A stretch of DNA of 40,935 nucleotides, from assembly GCA_000817105.1 (NCBI GenBank), contig JUEP01000017.1, positions 1 to 40,935 on the forward strand, written 5' to 3'. The number at the start of each line of letters is the position of its first letter. Position 1 is the first letter of the stretch. The DNA is from a marine actinobacterium MedAcidi-G3. GTDB taxonomy: Bacteria > Actinomycetota > Acidimicrobiia > Acidimicrobiales > Poriferisodalaceae. Shown here piece by piece: positions 7,435 through 15,376 of this stretch. The position numbers and the translations under genes are program-made. Under the pieces are notes generated by a model that saw nothing but the letters and a program-made list of their open reading frames with translations, was not told where the DNA came from and did not search any database.

Positions 7435-9861
7435 TCAGTCGCAAGCTTCGCAGGACTCTGGATTTTCTAACGAACAGGCGATGGCCTCTTCGTCGGTGAA
7501 CGGTGATGGCTCAACAGCAGTGCCGCTTGGAGGGTCCGTAGGGCCCGATCCATCTGTTCCGGAAGTTGTTTGGTTGATTCGAGTAGCTGGTCTAGATCGC
7601 AAGTAGTAAGTGGTTTTCAGTCCACTCTTCCATGCGTACATATACATAGAGGACAGCTTGCCGATACTCGGACTTTCCATGAAGAGATTCAACGACTGAC
7701 TTTGGTCGATATAAGCACCTCTGTTTGCTGCCAGATCAATCAAAGCTCGCTGTGGCAGCTCCCAGGCAGTCCGGTAGACCTGGCGCAAATCAGTTGGAAT
7801 TTCCTCGATTTCCTGTATCGAACCTTCAGCTCGTTTAATTCGTTGAGCCATGTCTTCGGTCCAAAGACCGCGCTCTTGGAGCTCGTTGACGAGGTAACGA
7901 TTGATCTGGAGAAACTCTCCTGAAAGCGTTTCTCGTTTGAAAAGATTGGAGACTTGTGGCTCTATGCACTCGTAGCAACCGGCAATCGAAGCGATCGTAG
8001 CTGTTGGGGCGATTGCTATCATTAGAGAGTTACGCAAGCCATGTTGGCTTATACGATCTTTGAGAGTTGCCCAGCGTGCCGTATCACTCGGCTCAATGCC
8101 CCATAAGTCAAACTGGAGGTCTCCGTGCGCAGCCCGAGTCTCAGCGAAATTATCGTGGGCCCCATTTTCGGCGGCTAAATCGCAACTCGCGGATAAGGCC
8201 CAATAGTAAATTTCCTCGCTGATCTTGGTCGAGAGTGCCAAAGCTTCAGGAGTGTCAAACGCTATTCCTAGTTGGAAGAACACATCTTGAAGTCCCATTA
8301 GACCAAGGCCAACCGGCCGCCACTTACTGTTGGACACTCCCGCTTCACCTGTCGGGTAGAAGTTGATATCTATAACCCGATCCAGGAAAGGCACGGCAGT
8401 GCGAACGACTTCACCTAAGCGGTCAAAATCAAAGGCACCGTCGCGGACAAGGCGGCCAAGGTTCACTGAACCGAGATTGCAGACTGCGGTTTCATCTTGG
8501 TTGGTGACTTCTAAAATTTCAGTACAAAGGTTCGAAAGGTGCACAACATTTCCGGGTTCACCTGTCTGGTTGCATTTCAGATTCGAAGCGTCTTTGAAAG
8601 TCACCCAGCCGTTACCGGTTTGCGCCAACGTCCTCATCATTCGGCTGTAAAGCTGCCGCGCTGAAACCTGACGTTCGTAAAGGCCCGCTTGCTCTGCAGC
8701 AAGATAAGCCTGCCTAAATTCTTCGCCGTACAGATCGGTGAGGTGGGGCACCACCTTTGGGTCAAACAAGGACCACTGCCAATCATTCTCAACTCGCTCC
8801 ATGAACAGGTCTGGAATCCAATTAGCCAGATTTAAATTATGAGCGCGCCGAGCAGCGTCTCCTGTGTTGTCTTTGAGCTCTAGAAAGTCATCTAAATCTG
8901 CATGCCATGTTTCGAGATACACGCAAGCCGCACCTTTACGACGCCCCCCTTGGTTAACCGCTGCAACAGAAGAATCAAGGGTTTTTAGCCACGGCACTAT
9001 GCCGTTAGAGAGGCCGTTAGTTCCCCCGATCAAAGAACCCTTAGAACGAACCCGATGCCAAGCCACCCCAATCCCACCAGCAAACTTGGAGAGTTGAGCG
9101 ATATCGGTGTAGCGCTTGTAGATACCCTCCAAGGAATCTTCTGGGCTGTCGAGCAGATAGCAAGAAGACATTTGAGGGTGTGAGGTTCCTGAATTGAACA
9201 GAGTTGGACTTGAGGTTAGATATTCAAGACTCGACATCAGTTCGTAAAGCGTTATCGCTTCCTCCGGTGTGCGAGCAAGGCCACAAGCGACACGTAACAA
9301 GAAGTACTGCGGAGTTTCTATAACCGTTCGTTCTGTTGGGTGTCGAAGAAGGTAGCGGTCATACACAGTCCGAAGGCCGAAAAATTCAAAGAGATTATTC
9401 CGTTCCGCAAGAACTGAATTATTTAACTTGCGAGCATGCACCTGAACAAACTCAAGTACCCCGTCGTGAATCAAGCCGCATTCGGCCCCCAATTCAATCG
9501 ACTGGCTGAAGGAGTAGATATTTTGGTTCTGGACTTCTTTATCAATAAACGTTCCGAGTAAGCGAGCAGCTAGACGCGAGTAGTTAGGCTCTTCAATGAT
9601 TAGCGCAGCGGCAGTACGTATCGACAGCTCATCTAATTCCGTCGTAGTTGCGCCGTCATGAAGACCCGAAATCGTTCTGGTTGCGATACGCATCGGATCA
9701 ACACCAGGTAGTTCCGACGAACAGCGCTCAACCGCTCTAACAATCTTGTTGACGTCTACCGTTTGCTTACTGCCATCACGCTTTTGGACCTGCATGCCAA
9801 CCGCTGCAGTGCCATCGCTTATCTCAGTTTTGTTGGACTCCGCCTGATCCGTTACCGCCAC
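7435..9861 (-). CDS. nrdA: Class I ribonucleotide reductase, large (catalytic) subunit
   Basis: This subunit of about 808 residues binds nucleotides and carries out the reduction. An ATP-cone lies at the N-terminus (MQVQKRDGSKQTVDVNKIVR). The core shows SSCYLLDSPEDSLEGIY with one active-site cysteine, the radical cysteine in LSNLCTEILEVT, and CNLGSVNLGRL. The C-terminal tail ends SCEACD, the cysteine pair that relays electrons from thioredoxin or glutaredoxin. I chose GTG 9861 because AGGAG lies five bases upstream; GTG 9867 would leave no gap to the same Shine-Dalgarno sequence. The ATP-cone suggests dATP feedback control. It is followed by nrdB. Confidence 0.95.
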   Translation of the reverse strand: MAVTDQAESNKTEISDGTAAVGMQVQKRDGSKQTVDVNKIVRAVERCSSELPGVDPMRIATRTISGLHDGATTTELDELSIRTAAALIIEEPNYSRLAARLLGTFIDKEVQNQNIYSFSQSIELGAECGLIHDGVLEFVQVHARKLNNSVLAERNNLFEFFGLRTVYDRYLLRHPTERTVIETPQYFLLRVACGLARTPEEAITLYELMSSLEYLTSSPTLFNSGTSHPQMSSCYLLDSPEDSLEGIYKRYTDIAQLSKFAGGIGVAWHRVRSKGSLIGGTNGLSNGIVPWLKTLDSSVAAVNQGGRRKGAACVYLETWHADLDDFLELKDNTGDAARRAHNLNLANWIPDLFMERVENDWQWSLFDPKVVPHLTDLYGEEFRQAYLAAEQAGLYERQVSARQLYSRMMRTLAQTGNGWVTFKDASNLKCNQTGEPGNVVHLSNLCTEILEVTNQDETAVCNLGSVNLGRLVRDGAFDFDRLGEVVRTAVPFLDRVIDINFYPTGEAGVSNSKWRPVGLGLMGLQDVFFQLGIAFDTPEALALSTKISEEIYYWALSASCDLAAENGAHDNFAETRAAHGDLQFDLWGIEPSDTARWATLKDRISQHGLRNSLMIAIAPTATIASIAGCYECIEPQVSNLFKRETLSGEFLQINRYLVNELQERGLWTEDMAQRIKRAEGSIQEIEEIPTDLRQVYRTAWELPQRALIDLAANRGAYIDQSQSLNLFMESPSIGKLSSMYMYAWKSGLKTTYYLRSRPATRINQTTSGTDGSGPTDPPSGTAVEPSPFTDEEAIACSLENPESCEACD

Positions 9862-10222
9862 TTTCACTCCTCGTCTGCCACTACCGGAGTTCTACGACCC
9901 GGTCTACCTGTCGCCGACTCCAACTCTGCTTCTAGCCACCCGGCCCGTTGCGGCCCTGAGTGACACAAACTCAGAAATCGAAATCTTTGACCCAGATCGT
10001 TTAAGTTCCGGACTTGTGATTACACCCGTGTAGTTACAACCTTGTCAAGCATCTGTACCGGTCTCTTTGCTCGCGCGCAAGCACAAATTGCTATTCATTT
10101 TCATTCAACTGCTTTTCCTGACTGCCGCTACCATCACCCTGCGTGGTTACCGATTAGTTAGCTACTGTCATCCCAACTAGTGAAAAGGCCTTCAGATAAC
10201 TTTTGAAGTCCCGGAGAATAAC
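9862..10222. other. 361-bp divergent intergenic region between nrdA and the FAD reductase
   Basis: No gene is visible here. It contains a CTGAGT/ACTCAG hairpin (9956-9974, seven-base loop), an adjacent GGCC/GGCC inverted repeat (about 9942-9955), and a TACAC-CC-GTGTA dyad (10021-10032). TAACTT at 10197-10202 and GGAG at 10213-10216 look like the -10 and ribosome binding site of the plus-strand reductase. The long leader on the nrdA side suggests regulation, but I could not fit it to a cobalamin riboswitch or to the standard NrdR box. Confidence 0.5.
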
Positions 10223-11428
10223 GTGAAAAAAATTGTTGTGGTAGGTGCATCGCTAGCTGGAATACGTGCTTGTCAAAATTTACGACGCGAAGGCTTCGAT
10301 GGGCACTTGACGCTTCTAGGCGAAGAACAACACCTCCCCTACGACCGACCACCCTTGTCCAAAACAATGCTTACGTCAGAGCAAGACCCCCTTGATTTAA
10401 ATCTTGTTTCAAACTCGGATCTATCGGACCTTGACCTCGAACTGATACTTGGAGAACGAGCGACCGGACTCAATACCGAACAGAGCGAGGTCACGGTGGG
10501 TGGTGAAAAAATTGGCTACGACGGCCTAATAATCGCGACCGGAGCGCGGGCAAGAAAACTTTCGAAATTCGACCACATTGACGGGATTCACACCCTGCGG
10601 ACAGTCGACGACGCTCTAGCTATTCGGCTAGGTCTTATTTCAAGTTCCTCGATTGTAATCGTCGGAGCTGGCTTCATCGGGTCCGAAGTCGCTGCAGCAG
10701 CGAGACAGCGAGGCTGCAAGGTGACCATCGTCGAAGCTAACGAAGCCCCTTTGGTCAGAGGGCTGGGGATCAAGGTTGGCAACGCTTGCGCAAACCTCCA
10801 CTACTCCAATGACATCGACCTACGATTTGGAGTAGGTGTCAAAGACGTCCATGGCAGTTCGAGCATTGAAGCAGTTGCCCTTACAGACGGAACAGTGCTG
10901 CCTGCGGAACTATTAGTGGTCGGAATAGGTGCAGTGCCGAACACTGAGTGGCTAGCCGGCTCGGGGCTATCAGTCGATGATGGAGTTGTTTGTGACGAAA
11001 CACTCAACGCTGGCATTCGCGGCGTCTACGCAGTTGGGGACGTTGCTCGAGCCCCGAATAAGTGGCTGGGGGGCCAAATTCGACGGACTGAACACTGGAC
11101 GACCGCAACTGAACACGCTGCCTTAGCAGCCAAGAACCTTTTAACTCCTGAAGAGAGTGCCCCATACAGTTCGGTGCCGTTCATCTGGTCAGACCAGAAT
11201 GACCATCGAATCCAGGTTGCAGGCGACACCATCGACTTTGACGACGTACAAATCCTGAGTGGTTCGGTCGAAGAGCAATCGTTTATAGCCGGCTACCGAC
11301 ATGGGAACTCGCTAGCCGGTGTTATGGCCCTCAACAACATGCCGAGGTTTGTCAAATATCGCCGCCTGTTAGCGGGTCACAGTTCCTGGCAGGACGCCGT
11401 CGATCTTTCCCTAGAACTGACGACTTGA
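10223..11428 (+). CDS. FAD-dependent NAD(P)H:ferredoxin/rubredoxin-type reductase
   Basis: This 401-residue flavoprotein resembles the ferredoxin reductases of oxygenase and P450 electron chains (rhodocoxin or putidaredoxin reductase type). The N-terminal FAD Rossmann motif is VVVGASLAGIRACQNLR, followed by the family signature LPYDRPPLSK. The NAD(P)H Rossmann motif is SSIVIVGAGFIGSEVAAAAR and the second FAD motif is GVYAVGDVARAPN. The C-terminal reductase domain (about 310-401) includes VPFIWSDQNDHRIQVAG, as in this family. The GTG start has GGAG six bases upstream. No ferredoxin or oxygenase is adjacent, so its electron acceptor is unknown. Divergent from nrdA, with a 108-bp gap before the next gene. 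Confidence 0.88.
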   Translation: MKKIVVVGASLAGIRACQNLRREGFDGHLTLLGEEQHLPYDRPPLSKTMLTSEQDPLDLNLVSNSDLSDLDLELILGERATGLNTEQSEVTVGGEKIGYDGLIIATGARARKLSKFDHIDGIHTLRTVDDALAIRLGLISSSSIVIVGAGFIGSEVAAAARQRGCKVTIVEANEAPLVRGLGIKVGNACANLHYSNDIDLRFGVGVKDVHGSSSIEAVALTDGTVLPAELLVVGIGAVPNTEWLAGSGLSVDDGVVCDETLNAGIRGVYAVGDVARAPNKWLGGQIRRTEHWTTATEHAALAAKNLLTPEESAPYSSVPFIWSDQNDHRIQVAGDTIDFDDVQILSGSVEEQSFIAGYRHGNSLAGVMALNNMPRFVKYRRLLAGHSSWQDAVDLSLELTT

Positions 11429-11536
11429 CAGATGTTTTCCGCACTAGTGACTACAGAAGATCTTCAATTTCTACTGGACATTAAAGAACCAACTCCCAAG
11501 AGGCGTCTATTGCTATGCAAAGGGGCGTGTACTTAG

Positions 11537-12112
11537 ATGACAGCCATTAGACCAACAGTAAAATCCGTGGCAGTTTTTTGTGCATCGTCAATGGGCAACC
11601 AGCCCGAACTGGCGGATCTAGCCCGCCGTTTAGGCGAGCAACTCGCTGACCAAAACATCACCACTATTTTTGGCGGCAGCGACAGTGGATTGATGGGAGT
11701 CGTGGCTGATGCTGCTCTTTCTCGAGGCGGTCGTGTTATTGGGGTCTACCCGAAAAACACTTTCTCACGAGACGTCCGTCATCAGGGGTCAATCGAACTC
11801 CAAATGGTTTCGTCAATGCATGAAAGAAAGTCAGTAATGTTCGAGCTCGCTGATGCAGCCGTAGCGTTACCCGGCGGCTTAGGCACGCTAGACGAGGTCG
11901 TAGAGTTACTGCTGTGGACCCAACTTGGTATTCATCAGCTACCACTGGTCCTGCTAGACGTGAATAACTTTTGGAACAAATTCGTCGACTTCCTAGACGA
12001 GGCGATTTCATCTGAATTACTTAATGGTGACTGTCACAAAAATCTTCGCAGGGTCACGGACCCCGCAACAGTCACCGAAGTTTTAGAACAACTAGTTACC
12101 AGCCACCAATAA
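11537..12112 (+). CDS. LOG-family protein (TIGR00730 type), nucleoside 5'-monophosphate phosphoribohydrolase
   Basis: This 191-residue protein belongs to the LONELY GUY family, which releases free base from cytokinin-type nucleotides and, in bacteria, probably from other nucleoside monophosphates. The signature PGGLGTLDEVVELL is complete, and the upstream GGSDSGLMGVVADAAL and MHERKSVMFELADA segments match. The length is typical. The ATG at 11537 is the best start; an AAGGGG about 11 bases upstream is a distant ribosome binding site. It may share a transcript with the preceding reductase. The bacterial substrate is uncertain. Confidence 0.88.
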   Translation: MTAIRPTVKSVAVFCASSMGNQPELADLARRLGEQLADQNITTIFGGSDSGLMGVVADAALSRGGRVIGVYPKNTFSRDVRHQGSIELQMVSSMHERKSVMFELADAAVALPGGLGTLDEVVELLLWTQLGIHQLPLVLLDVNNFWNKFVDFLDEAISSELLNGDCHKNLRRVTDPATVTEVLEQLVTSHQ

Positions 12113-12160
12113 CTTACTCTCAGAAAACGCAGTAACACTTGCGGGTTAGTTACGGCGCGC

Positions 12161-12194
12161 ATGTGACCCGCCACCGCCAGGTGATGGGTCACAT
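12161..12194. terminator. Strong hairpin between the LOG gene and tRNA-Pro, probable bidirectional terminator
   Basis: ATGTGACCC (12161-12169) and GGGTCACAT (12186-12194) pair perfectly over nine bases, and CACC/GGTG extends the stem inside the loop. It lies six bases past the tRNA-Pro 3' end on minus and about 50 bases past the LOG stop on plus. There is no U-tract on either side, as is common for proposed actinobacterial terminators. It may instead aid tRNA 3' processing. Confidence 0.55.
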
Positions 12195-12199
12195 CCAAG

Positions 12200-12274
12200 T
12201 CGGGCTGAGAGGATTTGAACCTCCGACCCCTGGTCCCCCAGACCAGTGCGCTAACCAAACTGCGCCACAGCCCG
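12200..12274 (-). tRNA. tRNA-Pro (anticodon GGG)
   Basis: On the minus strand the acceptor stem CGGGCTG pairs with CAGCCCG. The D arm carries GCGCAGTTTGGTTAGCGC. The anticodon arm is CTGGT-CTGGGGG-ACCAG, giving anticodon GGG in a loop with U33. The T arm contains GGTTCAAATCC. The discriminator base is A and CCA is not encoded. A TATCGT box lies ten bases upstream. Confidence 0.95.
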
Positions 12275-12284
12275 CAATGCGGAC

Positions 12285-12315
12285 ACGATACCTCGGTCTC
12301 GCCGCGGATCCGCAA
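12285..12315 (-). promoter_or_regulatory. Predicted promoter of tRNA-Pro
   Basis: On the minus strand TATCGT (12285-12290) lies ten bases before the tRNA 5' end, and TTGCGG (12310-12315) lies 19 bases further upstream. TATCGT is the same hexamer seen before scpA. The spacing is slightly long, so the -35 assignment is tentative. Confidence 0.4.
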
Positions 12316-12326
12316 GCGCTAATAAC

Positions 12327-12536
12327 TCAGAAAATTTGTTGGCCGACCCATAAGACCCCTTGGGCGGCCCGCCACCCTAGATAAACAACTGCAGCTACAA
12401 CAACCACCCAGAAATGCCAAGGAACTGAGCTTCGATCGCGGGATTCAGCAAGCCACCTATCACATCCAGGACAATGCCCCTCTGGACTCAACAGGCCGAC
12501 ATCTACATCGCGATCGCACGTATCGCACCAGATCAC
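12327..12536 (-). CDS. Small zinc-ribbon protein with a C-terminal membrane anchor, function unknown
   Basis: This 69-residue product reads as a real small gene rather than noise. C4-DT-C7 and C22-PG-C25 form two CxxC knuckles of a treble-clef or zinc-ribbon fold, and residues about 41-63 (HFWVVVVAAVVYLGW) form one membrane helix. It lies 56 bp downstream of der on the same strand and so is probably the last gene of the der transcript. The start is GTG 12536; no clear ribosome binding site is visible. Zinc ribbons of this size often mediate protein or nucleic-acid contacts, but I cannot assign a role. Confidence 0.65.
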   Translation of the reverse strand: MIWCDTCDRDVDVGLLSPEGHCPGCDRWLAESRDRSSVPWHFWVVVVAAVVYLGWRAAQGVLWVGQQIF

Positions 12537-12592
12537 TTTTTTCGCACCGATTTAACCCAAATAGCTGTCCGAAACATCATCATCGCAGTTGT

Positions 12593-13921
12593 TTATCCAC
12601 GTCGTCTCAAGCGGATTTTAATGGGTGTAGCTCCTAGCTCGAATTCCTCACGAAGACGGCGCTCCAGATAGCGAACGTAGCTTGAAGGAATTTCTTTGTT
12701 GGTGAAGAGAGTAAAAGTCGGGGGGTGAGTCGCTCCTTGGGTCGCATAAAGAACGCGCCCACCATGTGGCGCAGGCTGAGAAGATTGCGCCAACTGGATC
12801 ACTTCGTTGACCTTTCGAGTAGGCACTCTGGTCTCATAGGCATCAATCGCAGCTTCGAGAGCAGAAACTAACCGGTGTACACCACGGCCCGTTAGTGCAC
12901 TCACACGAAGAACTGGTGATTCCCCCAAGAAATGGAGCCGTTGACCAACTTGGTACATCAGCTCATCCTTCTCTTCCTGACCGACAAGCTCCCACTTGTT
13001 CATTAGGATCACGATCGGACAGCCCGCAGCATCAACCCGCTCGGCTAGACGCTGGTCTTGTGACGTAACTCCTTCAGACGCATCAATCACTAAGAGCGCC
13101 ACATCGGCCTTATCGATGGCCCTCAGCGCTCGTAGGTTTGAGTAATACTCGGTGTCGTCATCTACTCGGGCCTTACGACGCATGCCAGCGGTATCGATAA
13201 ACCTCAACGGACCGAGTTCTGTTTCAACAACCGTGTCTATTGCATCGCGGGTCGTGCCCGGCATGTCGTGCACGACCGACCGGTCATCGCCTATCAACCG
13301 ATTAAACAACGTTGACTTGCCGACATTCGGGCGACCAACAATTGCTACTCCTGAGATTTGGTCTTTTACGGATTCATCATCATTTTGCTGTCCTTCAGCA
13401 TCGTCGAGTTGATGCTCAGGGAGTATCTCGATAATCAGGTCAAGGAGGTCGCCTGTATTTCGACTATGCAGAGCCGAAACTCCCATCGGATCTCCTAGAC
13501 CGAGCGACACAAATTCCCAGATATCGTGGTCTCGCAGCGCCGTATCTACTTTGTTTACGGCCAAAAGCACAGGAATGTTTGATCGTCTCAATATCGAAGC
13601 GATCCTCGCGTCCTCCTCAGTTATTCCAGTTGTGCCATCGACCACCAGAACTATTAGGTCTGACTCCCCTATCGCCTTCTCACTTTGCGCCGAAACTTTA
13701 TCGTCTAGTTCATTACCCGAAGGCATCCAACCGCCAGTGTCAACTAACTGAAAGTTGCGACCTAACCACTCAGCTTCGACCACTTTCCGATCCCTAGTTA
13801 CCCCTGGCCTCTCCTCAACGATCGCTTCGCGCCGACCAAGAATTCGGTTGAACAAAGTTGATTTCCCCACATTGGGACGACCAACAACAGACACGACGGG
13901 TAGGCCGGCTTCATCCCTCAT
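12593..13921 (-). CDS. der: Ribosome biogenesis GTPase Der (EngA)
   Basis: Der is a double GTPase required for 50S subunit maturation. The 442-residue product has two complete GTPase domains: the first with VVGRPNVGKSTLFNRILG near residue 13 and NKVD, the second with the same GRPNVGKST motif near residue 195, DTAGMRRKARV and NKWE. A KH-like C-terminal domain (about 355-442) ends KIRLRRRG. Length and domain order are standard. Its ATG overlaps the upstream gene's TGA as ATGA, so it is translationally coupled to the truncated DUF512 gene. A zinc-ribbon membrane protein follows. Confidence 0.97.
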   Translation of the reverse strand: MRDEAGLPVVSVVGRPNVGKSTLFNRILGRREAIVEERPGVTRDRKVVEAEWLGRNFQLVDTGGWMPSGNELDDKVSAQSEKAIGESDLIVLVVDGTTGITEEDARIASILRRSNIPVLLAVNKVDTALRDHDIWEFVSLGLGDPMGVSALHSRNTGDLLDLIIEILPEHQLDDAEGQQNDDESVKDQISGVAIVGRPNVGKSTLFNRLIGDDRSVVHDMPGTTRDAIDTVVETELGPLRFIDTAGMRRKARVDDDTEYYSNLRALRAIDKADVALLVIDASEGVTSQDQRLAERVDAAGCPIVILMNKWELVGQEEKDELMYQVGQRLHFLGESPVLRVSALTGRGVHRLVSALEAAIDAYETRVPTRKVNEVIQLAQSSQPAPHGGRVLYATQGATHPPTFTLFTNKEIPSSYVRYLERRLREEFELGATPIKIRLRRRG

Positions 13922-14265
13922 CGGACTAGCTCGCCGTTCATTTGCTTGGACTGCTTTGGAGGTTCTAACGCTGAACGTAAAACATGCCCAGATAAAGCTT
14001 CTAGCCTCAAACCTTTAAAGAGCTTGGCGTCGTTGTGGTAATTGTTTGGGGGTAAATATCGGTGGCCCTCTGGCTCCAACGCAAGACACCGCTGCAAACC
14101 CTTACCGACCAAAAGACCACTGACTTTCATATTGCCCTCGAAGAAATGGTTAGTCAGTTTCAGGAGTTGAACACTCTGACCTGGGTTGGCTCCGTCGCCT
14201 AATGCTGGCCGGACTGAATCTCCGGGACCACCCGCAATAGTTTCCGCGATGTTGGACAATGACAT
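13918..14265 (-). CDS. DUF512-type protein reduced to its C-terminal part
   Basis: The product of about 115 residues matches, from my knowledge of the family, the C-terminal end of DUF512 proteins. The key segments are LTNHFFEGNMKVSGLLVGKG and LEPEGHRYLPPN, followed by LFKGLRLEAL. Full proteins are about 400-450 residues with a PDZ-like start and a cysteine-rich radical-SAM-like Fe-S region, all missing here. In-frame sequence ends at a stop at 14293-14295 and ispH begins at 14333 on the other strand, so no room for the rest exists. Yet the frame is open, ATG 14265 has a TATCCT box seven bases upstream, and the stop overlaps der (ATGA). DUF512 genes commonly neighbour der. It could be a relic kept as a leader cistron for der, or a minimal functional protein. 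Confidence 0.6.
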   Translation of the reverse strand: MSLSNIAETIAGGPGDSVRPALGDGANPGQSVQLLKLTNHFFEGNMKVSGLLVGKGLQRCLALEPEGHRYLPPNNYHNDAKLFKGLRLEALSGHVLRSALEPPKQSKQMNGELVR

Positions 14266-14272
14266 GATCACT

Positions 14273-14325
14273 AGGATACGGGTGTCTTTGCTCTACACCC
14301 AGCCAGTAATTACAACAGGTAGCCT
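14273..14325. promoter_or_regulatory. Divergent leaderless-type promoters for ispH and the DUF512-der transcript
   Basis: TATCCT on minus (14273-14278) ends seven bases before ATG 14265. TAGCCT on plus (14320-14325) ends seven bases before GTG 14333. Both fit a TANC(C/G)T -10 box with transcription starting at or near the start codon, and neither gene has a close Shine-Dalgarno sequence. Confidence 0.45.
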
Positions 14326-14332
14326 CAAAAGC

Positions 14333-15367
14333 GTGAGCGTCACCCAAGTCCTGCTTGCTTCGCCTAGAGGCTTTTGTGCTGGTGTCGAAATGGCTATCAA
14401 GGCACTCGCTTGGATGGTGCGTTCATTCGAGCCGCCGGTCTACTGCTACCACGAAATTGTCCACAACCAGCTCGTCGTAGACCGGTTCCGAAGTCTGGGA
14501 GTCGTATTCGTTGATGACGTCACGGAGGTACCGGAGGGAAGACCTCTGATGCTTTCCGCTCACGGATCCGCACCTGAAGTGGTCGCAGAAGCAAAAAAAC
14601 GAGGCGGATATGTCGTTAACGCCGTCTGTCCTCTAGTAACAAAAGTCCACCACGAAGTACGAGTCCGCTCCGACAAGGGTTACCGAATCGTCTATGTAGG
14701 CCACCAAGGGCATGAGGAAGCTGTCGGCACCATGGCAGTTGCACCGAAAAAAATAAACCTCGTATCAGAGATATCTGATGTAGCGGCCTTGCCTGAATTC
14801 GATGAACCAATCGCAATGTTGGCTCAGACAACTCTTAGCCATCGCGACTGGGAAGACGTCCTCGAAGCAACGAAAGCAAGGTTTCCTGACGTCTGGATGC
14901 CAGGCCGCAGCGACTTATGTTTCGCCACGACGAATAGACAATCTGCTCTCGCCTCTATAGCTGAGAGGTGTGATGCCGTGGTAGTCATCGGTTCAGCTAA
15001 TTCTTCCAACACTATGGCCTTGGCGAAGCTTGCTGAAGCTTCAGGATGCACTCAAGTCTTTAGGGTCAACGCAGCGGATGAACTGCCAAACGATTTAAAA
15101 GGAATAATCGGCGTAACCGCAGGTGCTTCGGCCCCCGAAGAGTTGGTCAGTGCCGTAATCGAACGACTTTCACCAGATGAGGGCGTAGAGGAAATCCGGA
15201 TAACCGACGAAGATGAGTACTTTCCTCCCCCACGAGAACTCAGAGAACTTCTTTCGACCTTAGAGACGGCAGTCCATGCTCTTCTTGCAGTTCCTGTCAG
15301 CTCGCGCGTCGCTCCACTAGATAGAGAGATAGCGGCAAGTGAAGTCTTAGCTTCTCTTAGCGACTAA
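14333..15367 (+). CDS. ispH: 4-hydroxy-3-methylbut-2-enyl diphosphate reductase (IspH/LytB)
   Basis: IspH is the final enzyme of the MEP pathway, reducing HMBPP to IPP and DMAPP with a [4Fe-4S] cluster. The cluster cysteines are in ASPRGFCAGVEMAI (C15), NAVCPLVTKVHHEV and SDLCFATTNRQ. The catalytic glutamate region GHEEAVGT and the substrate motif SANSSNT are present, as are HEIVHNQLVV and SAHGSAPEV. I start it at GTG 14333, giving 344 residues; a longer reading from TTG 14186 adds a non-homologous tail and would run through the divergent promoter. TAGCCT seven bases upstream supports a leaderless start. It converges on plsC with a 9-bp gap. Confidence 0.95.
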   Translation: MSVTQVLLASPRGFCAGVEMAIKALAWMVRSFEPPVYCYHEIVHNQLVVDRFRSLGVVFVDDVTEVPEGRPLMLSAHGSAPEVVAEAKKRGGYVVNAVCPLVTKVHHEVRVRSDKGYRIVYVGHQGHEEAVGTMAVAPKKINLVSEISDVAALPEFDEPIAMLAQTTLSHRDWEDVLEATKARFPDVWMPGRSDLCFATTNRQSALASIAERCDAVVVIGSANSSNTMALAKLAEASGCTQVFRVNAADELPNDLKGIIGVTAGASAPEELVSAVIERLSPDEGVEEIRITDEDEYFPPPRELRELLSTLETAVHALLAVPVSSRVAPLDREIAASEVLASLSD

Positions 15368-15376
15368 AGAGAAAAA

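Noticed and set aside
10021-10032. TACACCCGTGTA as an NrdR box
   Set aside because: NrdR boxes have ACAC and GTGT about eight bases apart and come in pairs; here the arms are two bases apart and single.
9862-10060. Possible cobalamin riboswitch before nrdA (a GGTGTAATC-like stretch and CCGCAACGG on minus)
   Set aside because: The pieces are about 60 bases too far apart and no convincing B12 box follows; I could not build the conserved core.
12139-12384. Plus-strand open frame across tRNA-Pro
   Set aside because: It reads through the tRNA, a classic false gene.
14186-14332. N-terminal extension of IspH from TTG 14186
   Set aside because: The extra 49 residues have no IspH similarity and overlap the divergent promoter and the DUF512 remnant; GTG 14333 fits homology and the TAGCCT box.
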